Shown here: positions 8,721-20,032 of the stretch, piece after piece
How positions within the stretch are numbered: position 1 is the stretch's first letter
Layout of the letters: the number at the start of each line of letters is the position of its first letter
Assembly (NCBI GenBank): GCA_964200075.2
Contig: CAXNAA020000564.1
Span: forward strand, 1 to 20,152
Direction: 5' to 3'
DNA length: 20,152 nt
DNA from: Sphacelaria rigidula
Lineage: Eukaryota > Phaeophyceae > Sphacelariales
Notes under the pieces: model-generated
Database searches by the model: none
What the model saw: only the letters and a program-made list of their open reading frames with translations
What the model was told of the DNA's origin: nothing
Program-made: the position numbers and the translations under genes

Positions 8721-9422
8721 CGGAGGTCGTTCAATGTTGAGCCCAGAGACGATTTTTGGTTCGGAATGTGGAACGGATGCCTAGTAGTATCTCCCGACTC
8801 TCAATCGCTGGGATCAACCGCTTGCTGGAATAAACGGTGGCACGCAAAAAAAAAACATGAAAAAAACGCCGACTACGAATTTATTACAAAATTTTACCAT
8901 TTCAAATGAAAACCAATATACATACGGTACAGTACAGAACCGTTGGACGGTAGGATGTCACAACGGCGGTTATCGGCGGTAGACTACCAAGGTGTTTGGT
9001 TCCATAGGAACCGCAAACTTCCTAGATGCGTCTGCATATTTCCACTAGATGCCTAAAGTTGATATCGAAGACAGCACATTTCGGGTCTCGACAAGACATG
9101 GTATGTGCTCCACTTGGGAGCATTGTAGTCGCAGTATGTGTTCACATCGTCGTGGTGGAGTGGGTACATGCCGACATATGCACGATACGAAGTCGCTCCC
9201 CGATCATGTTTCATCATTTGTAGCGATGGATATATCGACGTGTAGCTAGCAACACACCTTATGAAAGAAATAAGGCCCGTTGTTGCCACAATACATACCG
9301 AACAAGAACTATGCGAGAGGTATTGGAATCATGATACATGTTTGTGCACACCGCGAGCCGTCGACACAGTGTAGGGACCAACATATGTCGAAAATGCTTC
9401 AGGAAGTGTATTATGGAGGTGT

Positions 9423-9990
9423 GATGCACCTAGTTTGACATCCACGAACCTGTTTGCAGATCTGGCCAAAGCAATAATTATCGCCATCATCGGATTTCAA
9501 CTGAGGAGGTTACACACCGGAATATCAACGACCACTGCATAAATGATGACGTCGTTTAACCTGTCTGCAGATCCGGTGAAAACATGTTCGCCCCAGCTTG
9601 CTCACAGGTAAGGAGTCGGAACACGTATGATGCTCCAAGTTTGATCAGAGGTGATGAGGTCACGAACTACATTTGGAGGTCCGATACAGCTGACTGCTGC
9701 ATATATTCGGCGAATGCTGCTGGGTACTTGCTCGGGGGTTGATTTTCACGTGCCTGTTGTGTTTCCTCATCACATCATCCCTGGACCGGCACCAACATGT
9801 TGGACCAACGACCACTAGAGGGACGAAGTCATTTCCGAACCTGCCTGAAAAAATGGCGGACGAGTGCCTTGCTTCACCTTACTTTCAGGTGAGGTTAAAC
9901 ACTGGACCACCGTCGACAACTCCAACAACCGCCGCATTCACGAACCTGTCGGCAGCTCTAGCTGACACAAACATCGCTGTTGTTTCTTTT
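9423..9990. repeat. Degenerate tandem repeat, unit about 105-110 bp
   Basis: The word ACGAACCTG or a variant, followed by a TCTGCAGATCCGG-like stretch, recurs. Its CCTG or equivalent falls near 9449, 9560, 9667, 9840 and 9945. Upstream words also recur: CAACGACCACT at 9526 and 9806, and GATGC-CC-AGTTTGA at 9423 and 9628. Spacing is about 105-111 bp, apart from one interval of 173 bp. Offsets of 278-280 bp also align, suggesting a higher-order step. The copies are strongly diverged, so unit borders are uncertain. Confidence 0.5.
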
Positions 9991-12299
9991 CGAGTCGGTA
10001 CATTGTATACACTATAATAGTGTTCAGATTCGTCTCAGTCTGCTCCCATGTAAATAATTTTGGCGCATGATTTCAAAACCCATGATATGCGTGCAGCCAC
10101 GCTCGAAGCGGTATCTTGGCACTTGGGCACCAAAAACCCACCGAGCCTGGAGGTTCACGGCCTACGCTCTTTGGGGGCGAAGGTTGGGCTTAGCCTTGGA
10201 AAAAGGTTTTTTCTCGAGGCTAGAATAGTCACCGTGCTCGCCCGCCCTGTGAATTGTCTGCTTTTGTCGACGATCAGGGTGAAGAGATGATAAAAAACAA
10301 AAGTATGCTTCAGGAAGCACGCGGGCGTGTCTAGAGTACTGAAAAAACACGAAACAATGGAAACGACCAGCGTCTTCCCTCCCCCGGTGATTCGATTACA
10401 AAACAAACGGAAGCAAGGAAAATGAATAGATTATACGGGAAGTCCAGCACGGGTTTTCGCCAAAACCTGTGGCAGAGAATCAAAATTCTACGTTTGGTTT
10501 CGTCTCTACAGTCAAAAGTCAGAAAATGAATAGAAAAAGAACAACAACTGTGCAAGGGGAAGGGGGTGCCTGAACAATAGTGCCCTTGTCATTGCACCAT
10601 GGAAAAGGCGACGGGTATGAATATACTGGTGGTATCAGCAGCATTTTCTGTTTGAACTTGAAACGTCCTTGGATTGTTTACCAGCTAGGCTAGGATTCGT
10701 TCGACCCATAATGGGGAACAGGGCGGAGAATGGGTCAAGGTTTGCCGTACACCCGATGACTCCCAAGCTCACAAAACGCGGGAGGCACCAACGGCGCCAA
10801 ACCTTGTAGGTATGGGTTGTGCATGTGCTGCACTACTCTTGAAAAATCTCCAGGCGGTGTGTACCTCACGTGCTATGGGCCAGCAGACACAGGTCGCTTC
10901 TCTGCAAACACCAACAACACATGGAACGAGAAGAAACCTCGCATTCCCGTTGAGGGGTCAACTGAGAGGGGCAATGGGAGTAGTGAGCAGGGCTGTCGCG
11001 TGAAAAAAACAAAAACTAACGAAGAAATTTCGCTTTTGATTTCCTTCCTCCCTCCCCCATGGGTGCCCTGTCTCAAAAGGAATGCGTGGTCACTGGTTAA
11101 TCGACTGAGGCGAAAAACGAATCTGTTCGCCCCCCTTCTTCGTTGAGTGGTGAGGTCAGTTGGCAACGACGCCGTGAAGCCTGCCTCTCACTGTGTAGAC
11201 TAGTTAACCAGCTTCCCGTTTTTTTCGCGCTTGCTTATTTGTTGCGGTAATCGTGATGGTTCATGTTGTGAAGGGTGGGAGAATCTCAATTCCAAGCAAA
11301 CGGGATGATTGTACTACGTAGTATTTGAATCCCGTGACACCCATGATGAGGCAGTGTGTCACCCGTGGCTGTCTCTAGCAGTGGAGATACCAGAACATGA
11401 AGCAAGTCAATGAAGGCTGCCATCTACATGCAAAGTTATCAAAATGCTTTGGGCACTCATGTTTCCTCGAATTCCGGTCATTTTCGGCCCAGTGCTTTAT
11501 TCCGGGCGCGGACAGAAATTGAATTATGACGTACTCAGAGATGGTGAGGATACACTTGCTGAGGCAGCGCATTCTTCCTTCAAGAGTTCTCTCTCTTTTT
11601 TGTGGTCACACATGGTCGCCCCAGATTGATGAAGCAAGGTCGAACGTTTTGCTTTTGCTCGTAAATTCAACGCCTTAGTTCCAAAGGCGCTGATGCGGAC
11701 AGTCCACCCCATTGGCGAACGCGCGTAGCTTGTGCCAGGATCGTTGGGGGCTCGCGAAACCGGTGTGTGTACAGTGTCACCTGGTTACTCGTTGGTAGAA
11801 AAGTGTTCTGGGGTCACACATTTCCTCGTGAATCGCTGAAGTCGATCACATGTTGCGAACTTCTGCCTGCACTGCTGAATTGATCGCAAGTTGTAAATAC
11901 CAGCTCGGTCTGCTGTACGGCGCAGAACAATGACGAATGATCCCATGGGTGGGGTCTGTCTAACTTACGGGGTAAAACGCCGGCCGTTTGATTGATGATG
12001 CTGGTTCTTCGCACCTTGCACTGCATGTCGACGTTGAGCGTATGTCATGTTGGTCCTGGGGGGGCGGACAACAATCCCCAAGGTACATGGACTACTGCGC
12101 ACGTCCGAATCAGGGGTTATAGTGGATGTGAAGGAGGTTCAACGGATATCGACTGTGGGATACGCAACCACAGGGCACTATCCCTCATGCCCATAAGTTG
12201 AGGTCAAAAGTGACAAGAGACGCAGCTAATGACAGAGTGGTTGAGTTTTACAAAACACGCGCCAACAAAAATAATCACATTTTCATATTCCTGGTGGGA
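9991..12299. other. Intergenic, no gene recognised
   Basis: Both strands carry only short, mutually overlapping open readings (up to about 109 codons, at 10817-11146 +) with no recognisable motif. I saw no duplications longer than about 20 bp, no tRNA and no transposon ends. Confidence 0.5.
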
Positions 12300-12660
12300 G
12301 TCGGAAAATACGATTATCGTACGATTCATGACCTTTATTCCCGGCAATGAGAAATGATCCCGATGGAGCCACATGTGGTAATGCAGACACGGATTTTGCA
12401 TGTGTGCCTTCAGTGGGACTGGACCACGTGCTTCAGAATATCATGTTGCACATCTCGCATCTGCGGCGGAACCGGGGTGGAGCTGCGCGTTCTGCAATTA
12501 GTAGGGAAGATGCGAGTGAGGCATACCGACGAGTGCCTATGGATTCTGCCGGTGATCTTGTTTCAGCTATGCTGTGGATGATGCGGTGGTGTCTGAAATC
12601 CGGCTGCGGTCTTGATGGTGGAGTGGATTGGATCTCTGGCCTGGCCATCGGGGGCCTCTG
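12300..12660 (+). mobile_element. Reverse-transcriptase relic (retroelement of a different type from the LINE)
   Basis: Three plus-strand frames read successively give parts of a reverse-transcriptase fingers and palm region. Frame 1 (12303-12338) gives KYDYRTIHDL. Frame 2 (12338-12560) opens FPAMRNDPDG, continues VGLDHVLQNI and reaches REDASEAYRRVPMD at 12503-12544. This matches the motif A environment, with the presumed catalytic aspartate at 12509-12511. Frame 3 (12562-12612) gives FSYAVDDAVVSEIRLRS, then a stop and W-rich text. The second frame change sits at a short T run near 12559-12563, consistent with loss of one base. RTIHDL and D-x-S-x-A-[FY]-R are common in Ty3-like, DIRS-like and related retroelements; I cannot assign the family. 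No integrase or RNase H is recognised downstream, so this is a fragment. Confidence 0.55.
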
Positions 12661-14322
12661 CGCGTGAATATTCACCTCATCACACGAATTTTCGCGGTGC
12701 TCGAGCATCAAATGCCCGCCGATTGGCGTCATAAGGGGCCACGGTCACGAAACCATGTTAGTGGAGCATCGTACTGCTCCCTGTCACATGGGAAGCGATG
12801 TCGGAGACTGGCGGCCGAATCACCGATCTACGGTGAACATGCCACCGTAATAGAAAAGGACACATCATTCGTGAATCGACCACCATCCACGAAGTATTGC
12901 ACCGAATAGATTTGTCTATTGGACACTTGTCGGTGCGAACAGTGCTATAGGGGGTCGAAGCGTAGTCCCCCCGAAGTAGAAAATCAGTCACGGTTGCGGC
13001 GGCCAGTATCTTGGACGACACCATGCGCGGCAGAACATGTAGCGCCGCAGTTGGAAGCTGACGGCCGAGTATTGCCTTCAGGTCTCACTTCGAGGTGTAG
13101 TGAGCATGTGCTTCATCATGTTCAAAACGCTCTTCATCGTGCAGTTGGCAACGGGCAACTGAGGTTCGGCGTTCGGCAGTTCCGCATCAAGCGTCCCGCC
13201 GTATACAAATCACAACCCCTTCTTCTTTCATGCTCCTCACTCGACTGACCAACCGTCGACCTACACACCACGGCCGAAAAAGACGGAAAACTGCAGAACC
13301 ACGAGGTACCAACGAAGCGGACGGGACGAAGAAAGCAGAGAATACCTGAAGTAGTCAACTAGTGACTGCCGCAAGGCATACCCGTTCTTCATGTGTTGTG
13401 GTATACTACCACAGAACATCAGGCCTACGCTGTGAAAGTCAACCGAAACACGGCAGACGAAGCATGAAGCTCTGCACCGTGAGGTCACGCGTCGTTGACG
13501 TGATCAATTTCCGTCGACGCCTTCGAGGCGCCCTCGGCCCCCGTTATACCCCCACATTCCCCTGCAACTGTAAGGTGTAGGCATTCTTTGTTTATACGGA
13601 ACAAGCGTGCCTCGGGAAAACACGCTCCATAGAAACGTCAAGTAATTTCACACAGAGAGGCGAACAAGCATGCCCTGAACAGAAGATCATTTGCCAAAAT
13701 GTGTACTGCGCACAGCATTGACTGGTGCGTTCATCGCATAAAAATATATTCCATCCTGTACGCAGTACAATTTTTCCTAATGTAATCTCCCATTACTATC
13801 CAGGCTGTGCAAACAGGACACGGATGTTGTATCGGGGTTTGGGTCATTCGGGGGTATATCTCACCCGATGTTCATCAAGACAACACTTCGAAATTCGCTG
13901 GGCAATTTACAGCAGCTTTTGGTTTTCAGATAGAGACAAACTGCGGAAACCCTCCGCGAAGCGCGAAGCGGGCTACCCCTCCGTCGACACTCAATGTACG
14001 AACACGGACAAGCATGCGAAAGATCACAAGAACCGAGCGAACGCGACCACTGCAATGCGCAGCAGAGACAGAAGCGGCCGCTCGTGTCCCTGGCAGAAAG
14101 ATGACTCAGGGGCAAAGGCCGCCAGCAACTACTGGTCACAAGGCTAGTGTGCACCTGGCCTCCGATGATACATCTGCCGCACGCGCACTTTAGTGTACTG
14201 TACCGTACGCTCGTCTTTGACCATCACCCCCCAAGACACCTGTTGTTGCCATGGCTTTGAGCTGGGAGATTCGTCTGTCTGTGAAGTGATAGCCACAGAT
14301 GGGCATATCAATACTGTACGGC
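12661..14322. other. Intergenic, no gene recognised
   Basis: The first part may be further decayed retroelement sequence (a possible EYSPHHTNF stretch near 12667-12693), but nothing firm follows. Open readings reach about 140 codons (13725-14147 +) without motifs. A perfect palindrome with 7-bp arms (TGTGGTA / TACCACA) lies at 13397-13413. Confidence 0.45.
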
Positions 14323-14357
14323 GCGGTGCGGTGCGGTGCGGTGCGGTGCGGTGCGGT
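14323..14357. repeat. (GCGGT)7 microsatellite
   Basis: Seven perfect pentamers GCGGT, followed by imperfect GCTATGCTGCGCTGCGCC. The tract is flanked by AATACTGTACGG at 14310-14321 and its imperfect inverse at 14391-14407. Confidence 0.95.
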
Positions 14358-14377
14358 GCTATGCTGCGCTGCGCCTC

Positions 14378-14709
14378 GCTACCTATCTCTCCGTACTGTA
14401 CAGTATTGTTTCTTCTCTAGGGCGCGGGTTTCATTTGAAACGGTCCTAGGTCCGAAGCTCCTAAGGGCAGGGCGGCGCGTGCACTGCCCCAAGTTGATAC
14501 GAGCTGGGCCAGCCTAAAAACGGATTTAAGCTCTGAAAGCAATATCTCATCGACACAGACGAGTTGGGCCGTGATCCGCATATCTTATTAATCGTCTTAT
14601 CAAGGGCGCCTAGCTACCTCTCTCTGTACTGTACATTGCCGTCCCTTCGCAACGAGACCTTTCAGGGATTGTTTTATATTCTCTAGTGTGTAGGTTCCAT
14701 TGAAACGGT
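14378..14709. repeat. Diverged direct duplication
   Basis: 14378-14444 and 14613-14709 share the ordered blocks GCTACCT-TCTCT, GTACTGTACA, ATTGTTT, T-TTCTCTAG, GGTT-CATT and GAAACGGT. The second copy has about 30 extra bases in the middle. No coding content is recognised. Confidence 0.65.
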
Positions 14710-14805
14710 TATGTTTACAGCGTGAAATGTCTTGAGATGAAAGGGACACGCATCCTCGGAAGAGAGGTGTCCACATCAGCACGGAAAGCTGGAGCTACAG
14801 ACAAG
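14700..14805. repeat. Dispersed repeat, copy 1 (partner at 18376-18483)
   Basis: Best block is CCACATCAGCACGGA followed by ACTGG or GCTGG, then GCTACAG, preceded by GAGAG. The weaker upstream match starts at GAAACGGTTATG, against GAGACGGTCATG in the partner. Same orientation, 3.7 kb apart, so the family is dispersed and not a local tandem. Confidence 0.6.
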
Positions 14806-16305
14806 ACCGGTCGCTGCGGCGCTCGGATAGCAAGGGATTCATGTTACGATGCACGGAGAAAGCGCTTGATATCCGAGACATTCATCATCCCACGCAAAAT
14901 TTGACGAAATTGACTCTGTCTACTGAGAGCTGGCCGGGCTGGACTGACTGTACGACGTGAATCACACCTGGGCAGGGCTGGAATTCCCGCTGTCATTAAA
15001 AAAAAAAGTGACGAGTGCTCTCGATCCCACTTTTAGAGCGTATCAAATGGAAAGAACTCCACGAAAAGACCCATTAGGTGCATGTCGGAAAAGGCTCAAG
15101 ATATCCACGTGGGAGCCCGCCCAACAAACTTCGCGGCTTGATTCTGATTCTCCGGACTAGAAGACACCAACAACCGCCCCCGTAGTGGTCGGTCTGTCGT
15201 GATGTCGCCCATGCAATCCCTGGTACAGTCTGTGAGATGACAACGTCTCCTTCCCTAACGGCTTCACGATGGTCCTTGGCATAAAACATTGTTTCGACTA
15301 GGCTGTACAGCCACATATTGCCCGAAACGGGGTAAAAAATTCGGGGCAAGCAGCCTCAACGATATTACGAAGCCTGACTGGTGATCGTTTTCTGTGTTTC
15401 TGCGAGCGTAACGTCAACTGACACGTGGTCCAGCCTGAACAACTAGTCTGGCCGCTGCCTCCGCGTTGATATCATGCCCTTCATATTTCTCGTTCAAAAG
15501 TGAAAACGCTTCCAAGCGTAGAGGCAGCATGGTGGATAATTATCATTTCAACCCACGCACGCAGCATACAAACAGCGTTGGGCCGCAGATACTACTCAGG
15601 CAAAGCTACCTGCAGCCTCAACCTATACATACTCAAAGTTTCAGTGTTATCAGACGCCAAGTGCGCTGTGTTTGAACGCCCATCCTTCCGAAACAGCGCC
15701 TCTACACTACTGATAACGGAACAACACTGTGTATGATAATGGTGTAGTACTGACCGTGACTGGTAAGGTAGGCTGGAATGAATACACTCTCTTGAGACTT
15801 CTGAATAGGCGTGATTAGTGATGATTACGTGTGCCCCTCTCTGCACTAACGACCAGCCAGCAAGACGCCCTTTAGGTCGTTCATGAGGCCGGAGCCCAAG
15901 GAGGTGAACACCATCACCCCCAACTCTTCCTACGGTACCATCCCCGAGGCTACTGCACCTACGTCTCTCCGGCACGTTGAAACACTCCGATACCTAACTT
16001 GTGTGCGTTTGACACGTTGTCATACGCGTTCTTGTCTTGGTTTAAGTTTGGACGCATGTTTAGCAAGATATCAGGCACATACAGCGTGGTTGCGGTGCTG
16101 TCACGGGAATCGTACGCTTGGTGTTCCGGAATAATCTTGATTTCGAATTGGATGGCGCGGGTGCAGGGTATACAATACCCTGTAAGGTTCAATAGGTACC
16201 TTTTGTAGATACTTCGCAATAGGGATTGAATTGGATACTCTACAAAGTACACTTTTTTCTGCTGATTTTCTAGCCTAGGGTGTGACATATCACACCACTC
16301 ACTTG
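14806..16305. other. Intergenic, no gene recognised
   Basis: Open readings up to 127 codons (15592-15975 -) and 109 codons (15959-16288 -) overlap each other and show no known motif. Perfect small palindromes lie at 16164-16182 (CAGGGTA / TACCCTG) and 16279-16296 (GGTGTGA / TCACACC). Confidence 0.45.
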
Positions 16306-16594
16306 ATCGGATGGAACTTTCTACACGTCGGACATATCACGATCCATCTCAAATTCCTTGTTCTTAGTATATTGATCCCGATCATGATCCGCATCATTTG
16401 CCCCCCTCTGTCCATGCTTGCTCCTAACAGCGCCGGACGCCGAGCACGGCCAGTAGCGCTGACGTTGCGCCTTAGCTGTTCTGCACCACGGCTACATATT
16501 CTATGTTTTCGGAGCAACGGGTTCGAGAGTCTTTTTCGATCAGTTGTTTCAGACAAATCATGATCTGTCCGACGTGTCAAAGCTTCCACGAAAT
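16306..16594. repeat. Inverted repeat pair with 38-bp arms
   Basis: The reverse complement of 16306-16343 matches 16557-16594 at 28 of 38 positions, including a perfect 12-base core TGTCCGACGTGT. The enclosed 213 bp hold no gene. This could be a MITE-like element or an old hairpin; no target-site duplication was recognised. Confidence 0.5.
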
Positions 16595-17214
16595 TTCATT
16601 ACTTGATTTTAGTGTGTACACTGACCTTCTGATCTCCGGTGGGGCCGATAGTCCCACGTGCTCCTATCGTAGCGTGAGCAGAACGCGTTTCTGTCCAAGC
16701 CAGCCAACTCACACTTTGCCTAGAGCACCCTCTGCACTCTCCTTGCCCGAGGATTCACGGTATGCCTGTGGTTAGGGTCAGAATCAGCGTTATTTCAAGT
16801 CGAAAAGTTTCGAAGGAAGTTCTTCAAAGAGCGATCCAACCAAGTGACGATATGACCTCATAACCGTTGCATGCGACCCCCCTCAGATGGACTCAGAGAG
16901 AACACGCGACATTTAGGGTTCAAAAAGCTGTTTCTTCACTAAACAAAGTCCCTCTAATAACAAATGGATGTTGGGCAAATATACATAAAAGGTGGTCACG
17001 GAAAACCTCTGACAGGGTTTGAGTTCGCCGTAGAGTACACGCAGGGTTACCATGTACATCGTCGCTGAGCAGTTTCCAGTTTTCGCGGCCACATGCTTCT
17101 TATGGTTCACGAGCGGCGCACGCTGGCAATCGCCACTGACTCGAAATATGCAACCAACATACATCCTGTGCTATCATCCATGCTTTCGCAGCAATCCTGG
17201 TACTGTCAGTGCAG
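16595..17214. other. Intergenic, no gene recognised
   Basis: Only short, overlapping open readings on both strands, without a recognisable domain. No repeat was found apart from those described on either side. Confidence 0.45.
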
Positions 17215-17448
17215 GGCTGCCATACCTTGAGCGTATGTTGATCATTCACGCATGTCACATCTTCTCAACTGCCCCCCCCCCCCCTGTTTTACTGTCTGTG
17301 CTGCTGCGACTACGCCGTACATACATGATGCGAACTCGTTCCCATCAGCGGCTGAAAACGTACAACGGTATGAAACAGTCAGCGTGCCCAGGCAAGGCTG
17401 GCACACCTCGAGCATATCTTGATCTTACACGCATGCCTCATCGTCTCA
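17215..17448. repeat. Diverged direct duplication, 181-bp step
   Basis: 17215-17267 and 17396-17448 are both 53 bp and match at 43 positions without gaps. Similarity continues weakly after each copy (ACTGTCTGTGCTGCTGCG against GCTGTCTTTGTACTACTGC), suggesting a longer old tandem. A run of 13 C lies between the copies at 17272-17284. Confidence 0.7.
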
Positions 17449-18375
17449 TTTGGACGTGCATCTTATTCCGCTGTCTTTGTACTACTGCAGCTGCAGCTGA
17501 TGCTGCTACTCTAGTGAGATAAAAGCCGACCAACACAGGCCCGAACGGCGTTACACATGTTCGTTGGATATTTGTGAGCTCTTGCACACATACAGTCGCG
17601 TCCTGGCTTCATCGTCGGATCTTCCGGGTCTGCGGGCCAACCAGCAGGGGGCTCCTTCGTTGTTTCTGGCCTTTTGGCGGGGTGTATTTCACAATGGGTA
17701 TGGTTGTGACTGTTAAGCGTATCTTCTGCGTAGCCGGGGGGGGTACTGTCACCACTTGCACGAAAAAAAGTGAAAAAGGGCATGCACTGAGCATTATAAG
17801 GGCCCACACGTGAACGGACGGGGGCAAGGATATCTTCTAGCAGAGAGCAGGGTGTACCCTCCTGGTTTGTTCACCAGGGTACTCTCGTGGGCCGTGCTCT
17901 TCCGCGTCGTAGTTTAGCCAACAGTACGCGTCAGCACTAAAGAAACTCCTATTTTGGCGAAGGCTCGCGTCTTTCTTTCCAATTTCAACACAATGCTCAA
18001 ACCCAATTCATCATCAAGTTCAGCACAAATGACTACAGCTCTTATTCCCTCATGGAGTGTCACACAAAATCCTAACTGACAATCGCTATGATACTAGAGG
18101 TTTCGGCATCAAATCCTCGACTGCCCGCTTCTCAAGTACTGACGCGTACTGTAGTACGATGTGTGATAATTGATAAAAATGGTCGGGCGTACTGCCCAGA
18201 CACCTTGTGCGTGGGGCTGAGGAGCCGGAACGTTTTTCGAGGGGTTCAGCCTGCGTGGCAGCGCCGCGCCCCATACCGAAAAATGCGTCACCCTTTCCTG
18301 TTCCAAAACAGTGTTATTCCTTTTCAATATTATCGAGGGATTTTTGTGGCGTTTAATTAATTATCCATGGAAAAA
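17449..18375. other. Intergenic, no gene recognised
   Basis: No supported gene. The longest open readings are about 98 codons and lie on opposite strands over the same bases. An imperfect hairpin can be drawn at about 17840-17886 (GAGAG...TACCCT...CCTGG against CCAGGGTACTCTC). Confidence 0.45.
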
Positions 18376-18483
18376 ACACATCGAGACGGTCATGCTCCAA
18401 GGCGTCTAATATGGTGCGAAGAGAGCAATTATTTTTGGGAGAGAGGGCTCCACATCAGCACGGATAACTGGCGCTACAGAGGT
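18376..18483. repeat. Dispersed repeat, copy 2 (partner at 14700-14805)
   Basis: Shares CCACATCAGCACGGA, CTGG, GCTACAG and a weaker upstream part with the copy near 14.7 kb, in the same orientation. Confidence 0.6.
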
Positions 18484-19642
18484 TGGGACGCGCGAATCTC
18501 GGGCGCATGAGCAAGAAGGTATGATACCGCGTACTTGGGAATAATTGTTTGTCCGATATGTGTACGCGTCATGTTAAGCAGGACAAGTCTGTGAAGCGAT
18601 CACCTGCTGTTGGCGTGTACTTGCTGCGTATCGTCTGTTGAAGGCCAGGGCGTTGAGTGTGCAGTGTGGGAAGGAGTTGGCATGTACAAGGAAGCTGCAG
18701 CGTGTTCGCTGCGGTGCGGCGCGCAGTGCCATGCAACGGCGCATATCGCCATGTTACAGTAGTTCATGTCCACAATGCACTCGTGATTTCCGGCCTAAAG
18801 CGCACATGGGTCCCTCATGTTGCGCATGCCAGTTTTGACACTGCAGTACAATCCAATCTTAAGGCTTTGCAAATAACACCCCCTCGGAGCGTATGCGGTG
18901 GTGCTCATGTGACGTAGGGTCAGGTATCGCAAACCCGACGCCATAATCTGTAGCGCGGTCTGTGCTCTAGTGACAGCGACCTTTGATTCCTGCTGCACGT
19001 GTCACGCGGGAACGTTCGGCGCCGTGCGGCGTCCAATTTTTGGCGGTGCAGTTCAGATGTGTTGAGAGGTGCTCTTCAAGGAGAAGAGGATGCAGTCCGG
19101 CACTCGCACCGCGATGACCGCGGCACGAGAGAGTTGCACACGAATATACATTGTTCGATTAACGTGTACGATTCTATCACTGTGCAGGGCGAGGACGTCT
19201 CCCTGAGCGCAGCACCAGCGTCAGTGTAACTCTGCGTGACCTCTGCAGCTGCAAGTCGGAAAATTTCCAATTCCATACGGCGATCAACACCCCTATGATA
19301 AATGTTCAAAGAATTACGGGCGGGATAGTCCCGACATATAGACATAAACGCTTCTGTCCTGCGACCGAGCATCGTCCTTCCCAACAAGCACGCATTTCTC
19401 TGCATATCAGCGGGCGCAATCTGTCGTGGGTGTGAACAAAGTACGAAAAGACGAGTCCGACTGTTGGGGTTCCCGCCTACGATGCCGTCGATCATTTTCG
19501 GTTCAGCAGCCGTGACCGCGCGGGTGTGCCGCTATGACAAGGCGGGCCGGGTTTAGAGGAGATCGTGCTTACCAAAATACGCCATTCGCCTTCCGTACTT
19601 TATTCCACCGTTGGCGCCTCAACCCATGTGACGGCAGGGTTG
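18484..19642. other. Intergenic, no gene recognised
   Basis: The longest open reading is 19076-19495 on the minus strand (139 codons). It has an ordinary residue mix but no motif or repeat that I recognise, and its length is within chance expectation. Nothing else supported. Confidence 0.45.
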
Positions 19643-19877
19643 CATTTCGGTGTAAGTAGAACACGAGTTTGATAGGATCCATGAATGAATTTCACCATGG
19701 AGATTTGCATGACACCCCGCAACATGAACCGTTCGCACCCGCTCCGATTCGTGAAAGTACGGCTGTAGCTTCACCATTGGTGTCTGAACAGGTGTTATGG
19801 CATGGAACCATTTCGGTCCAAATAGAACTTGATTTTGATTGAATGCATGATGGAATTCCACGCTGGAGGTTTGCATG
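19643..19877. repeat. Diverged direct duplication, 166-bp step
   Basis: 19643-19711 and 19809-19877 are both 69 bp and match at 54 positions without gaps, opening CATTTCGGT and closing TTTGCATG. Equal length without indels is notable for such divergence. Translations of the two copies on the minus strand are alike (HANLHGEI against HANLQRGI), but no stable reading frame joins them. Confidence 0.75.
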
Positions 19878-20032
19878 GTAAGACGGGATTTTACAAATTT
19901 GGAATGGATGTTTTATTGGAGATGAGAACCCGGAGAATTGAAGTATTCGTACCAACACCGGATCTTCTAATCACGATTCCATGTCTTCACTTGCTGGTAG
20001 CACTTGACAAGTACTACACGCCGAACAAATTT

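Noticed and set aside
16510-16545. GGGTTCGAGAGTC resembling a tRNA T-arm
   Set aside because: No acceptor stem or anticodon arm at suitable distances on either strand.
19076-19495. 139-codon minus-strand open reading
   Set aside because: Length is compatible with chance in 20 kb at about 50% GC, and no recognisable domain is present.
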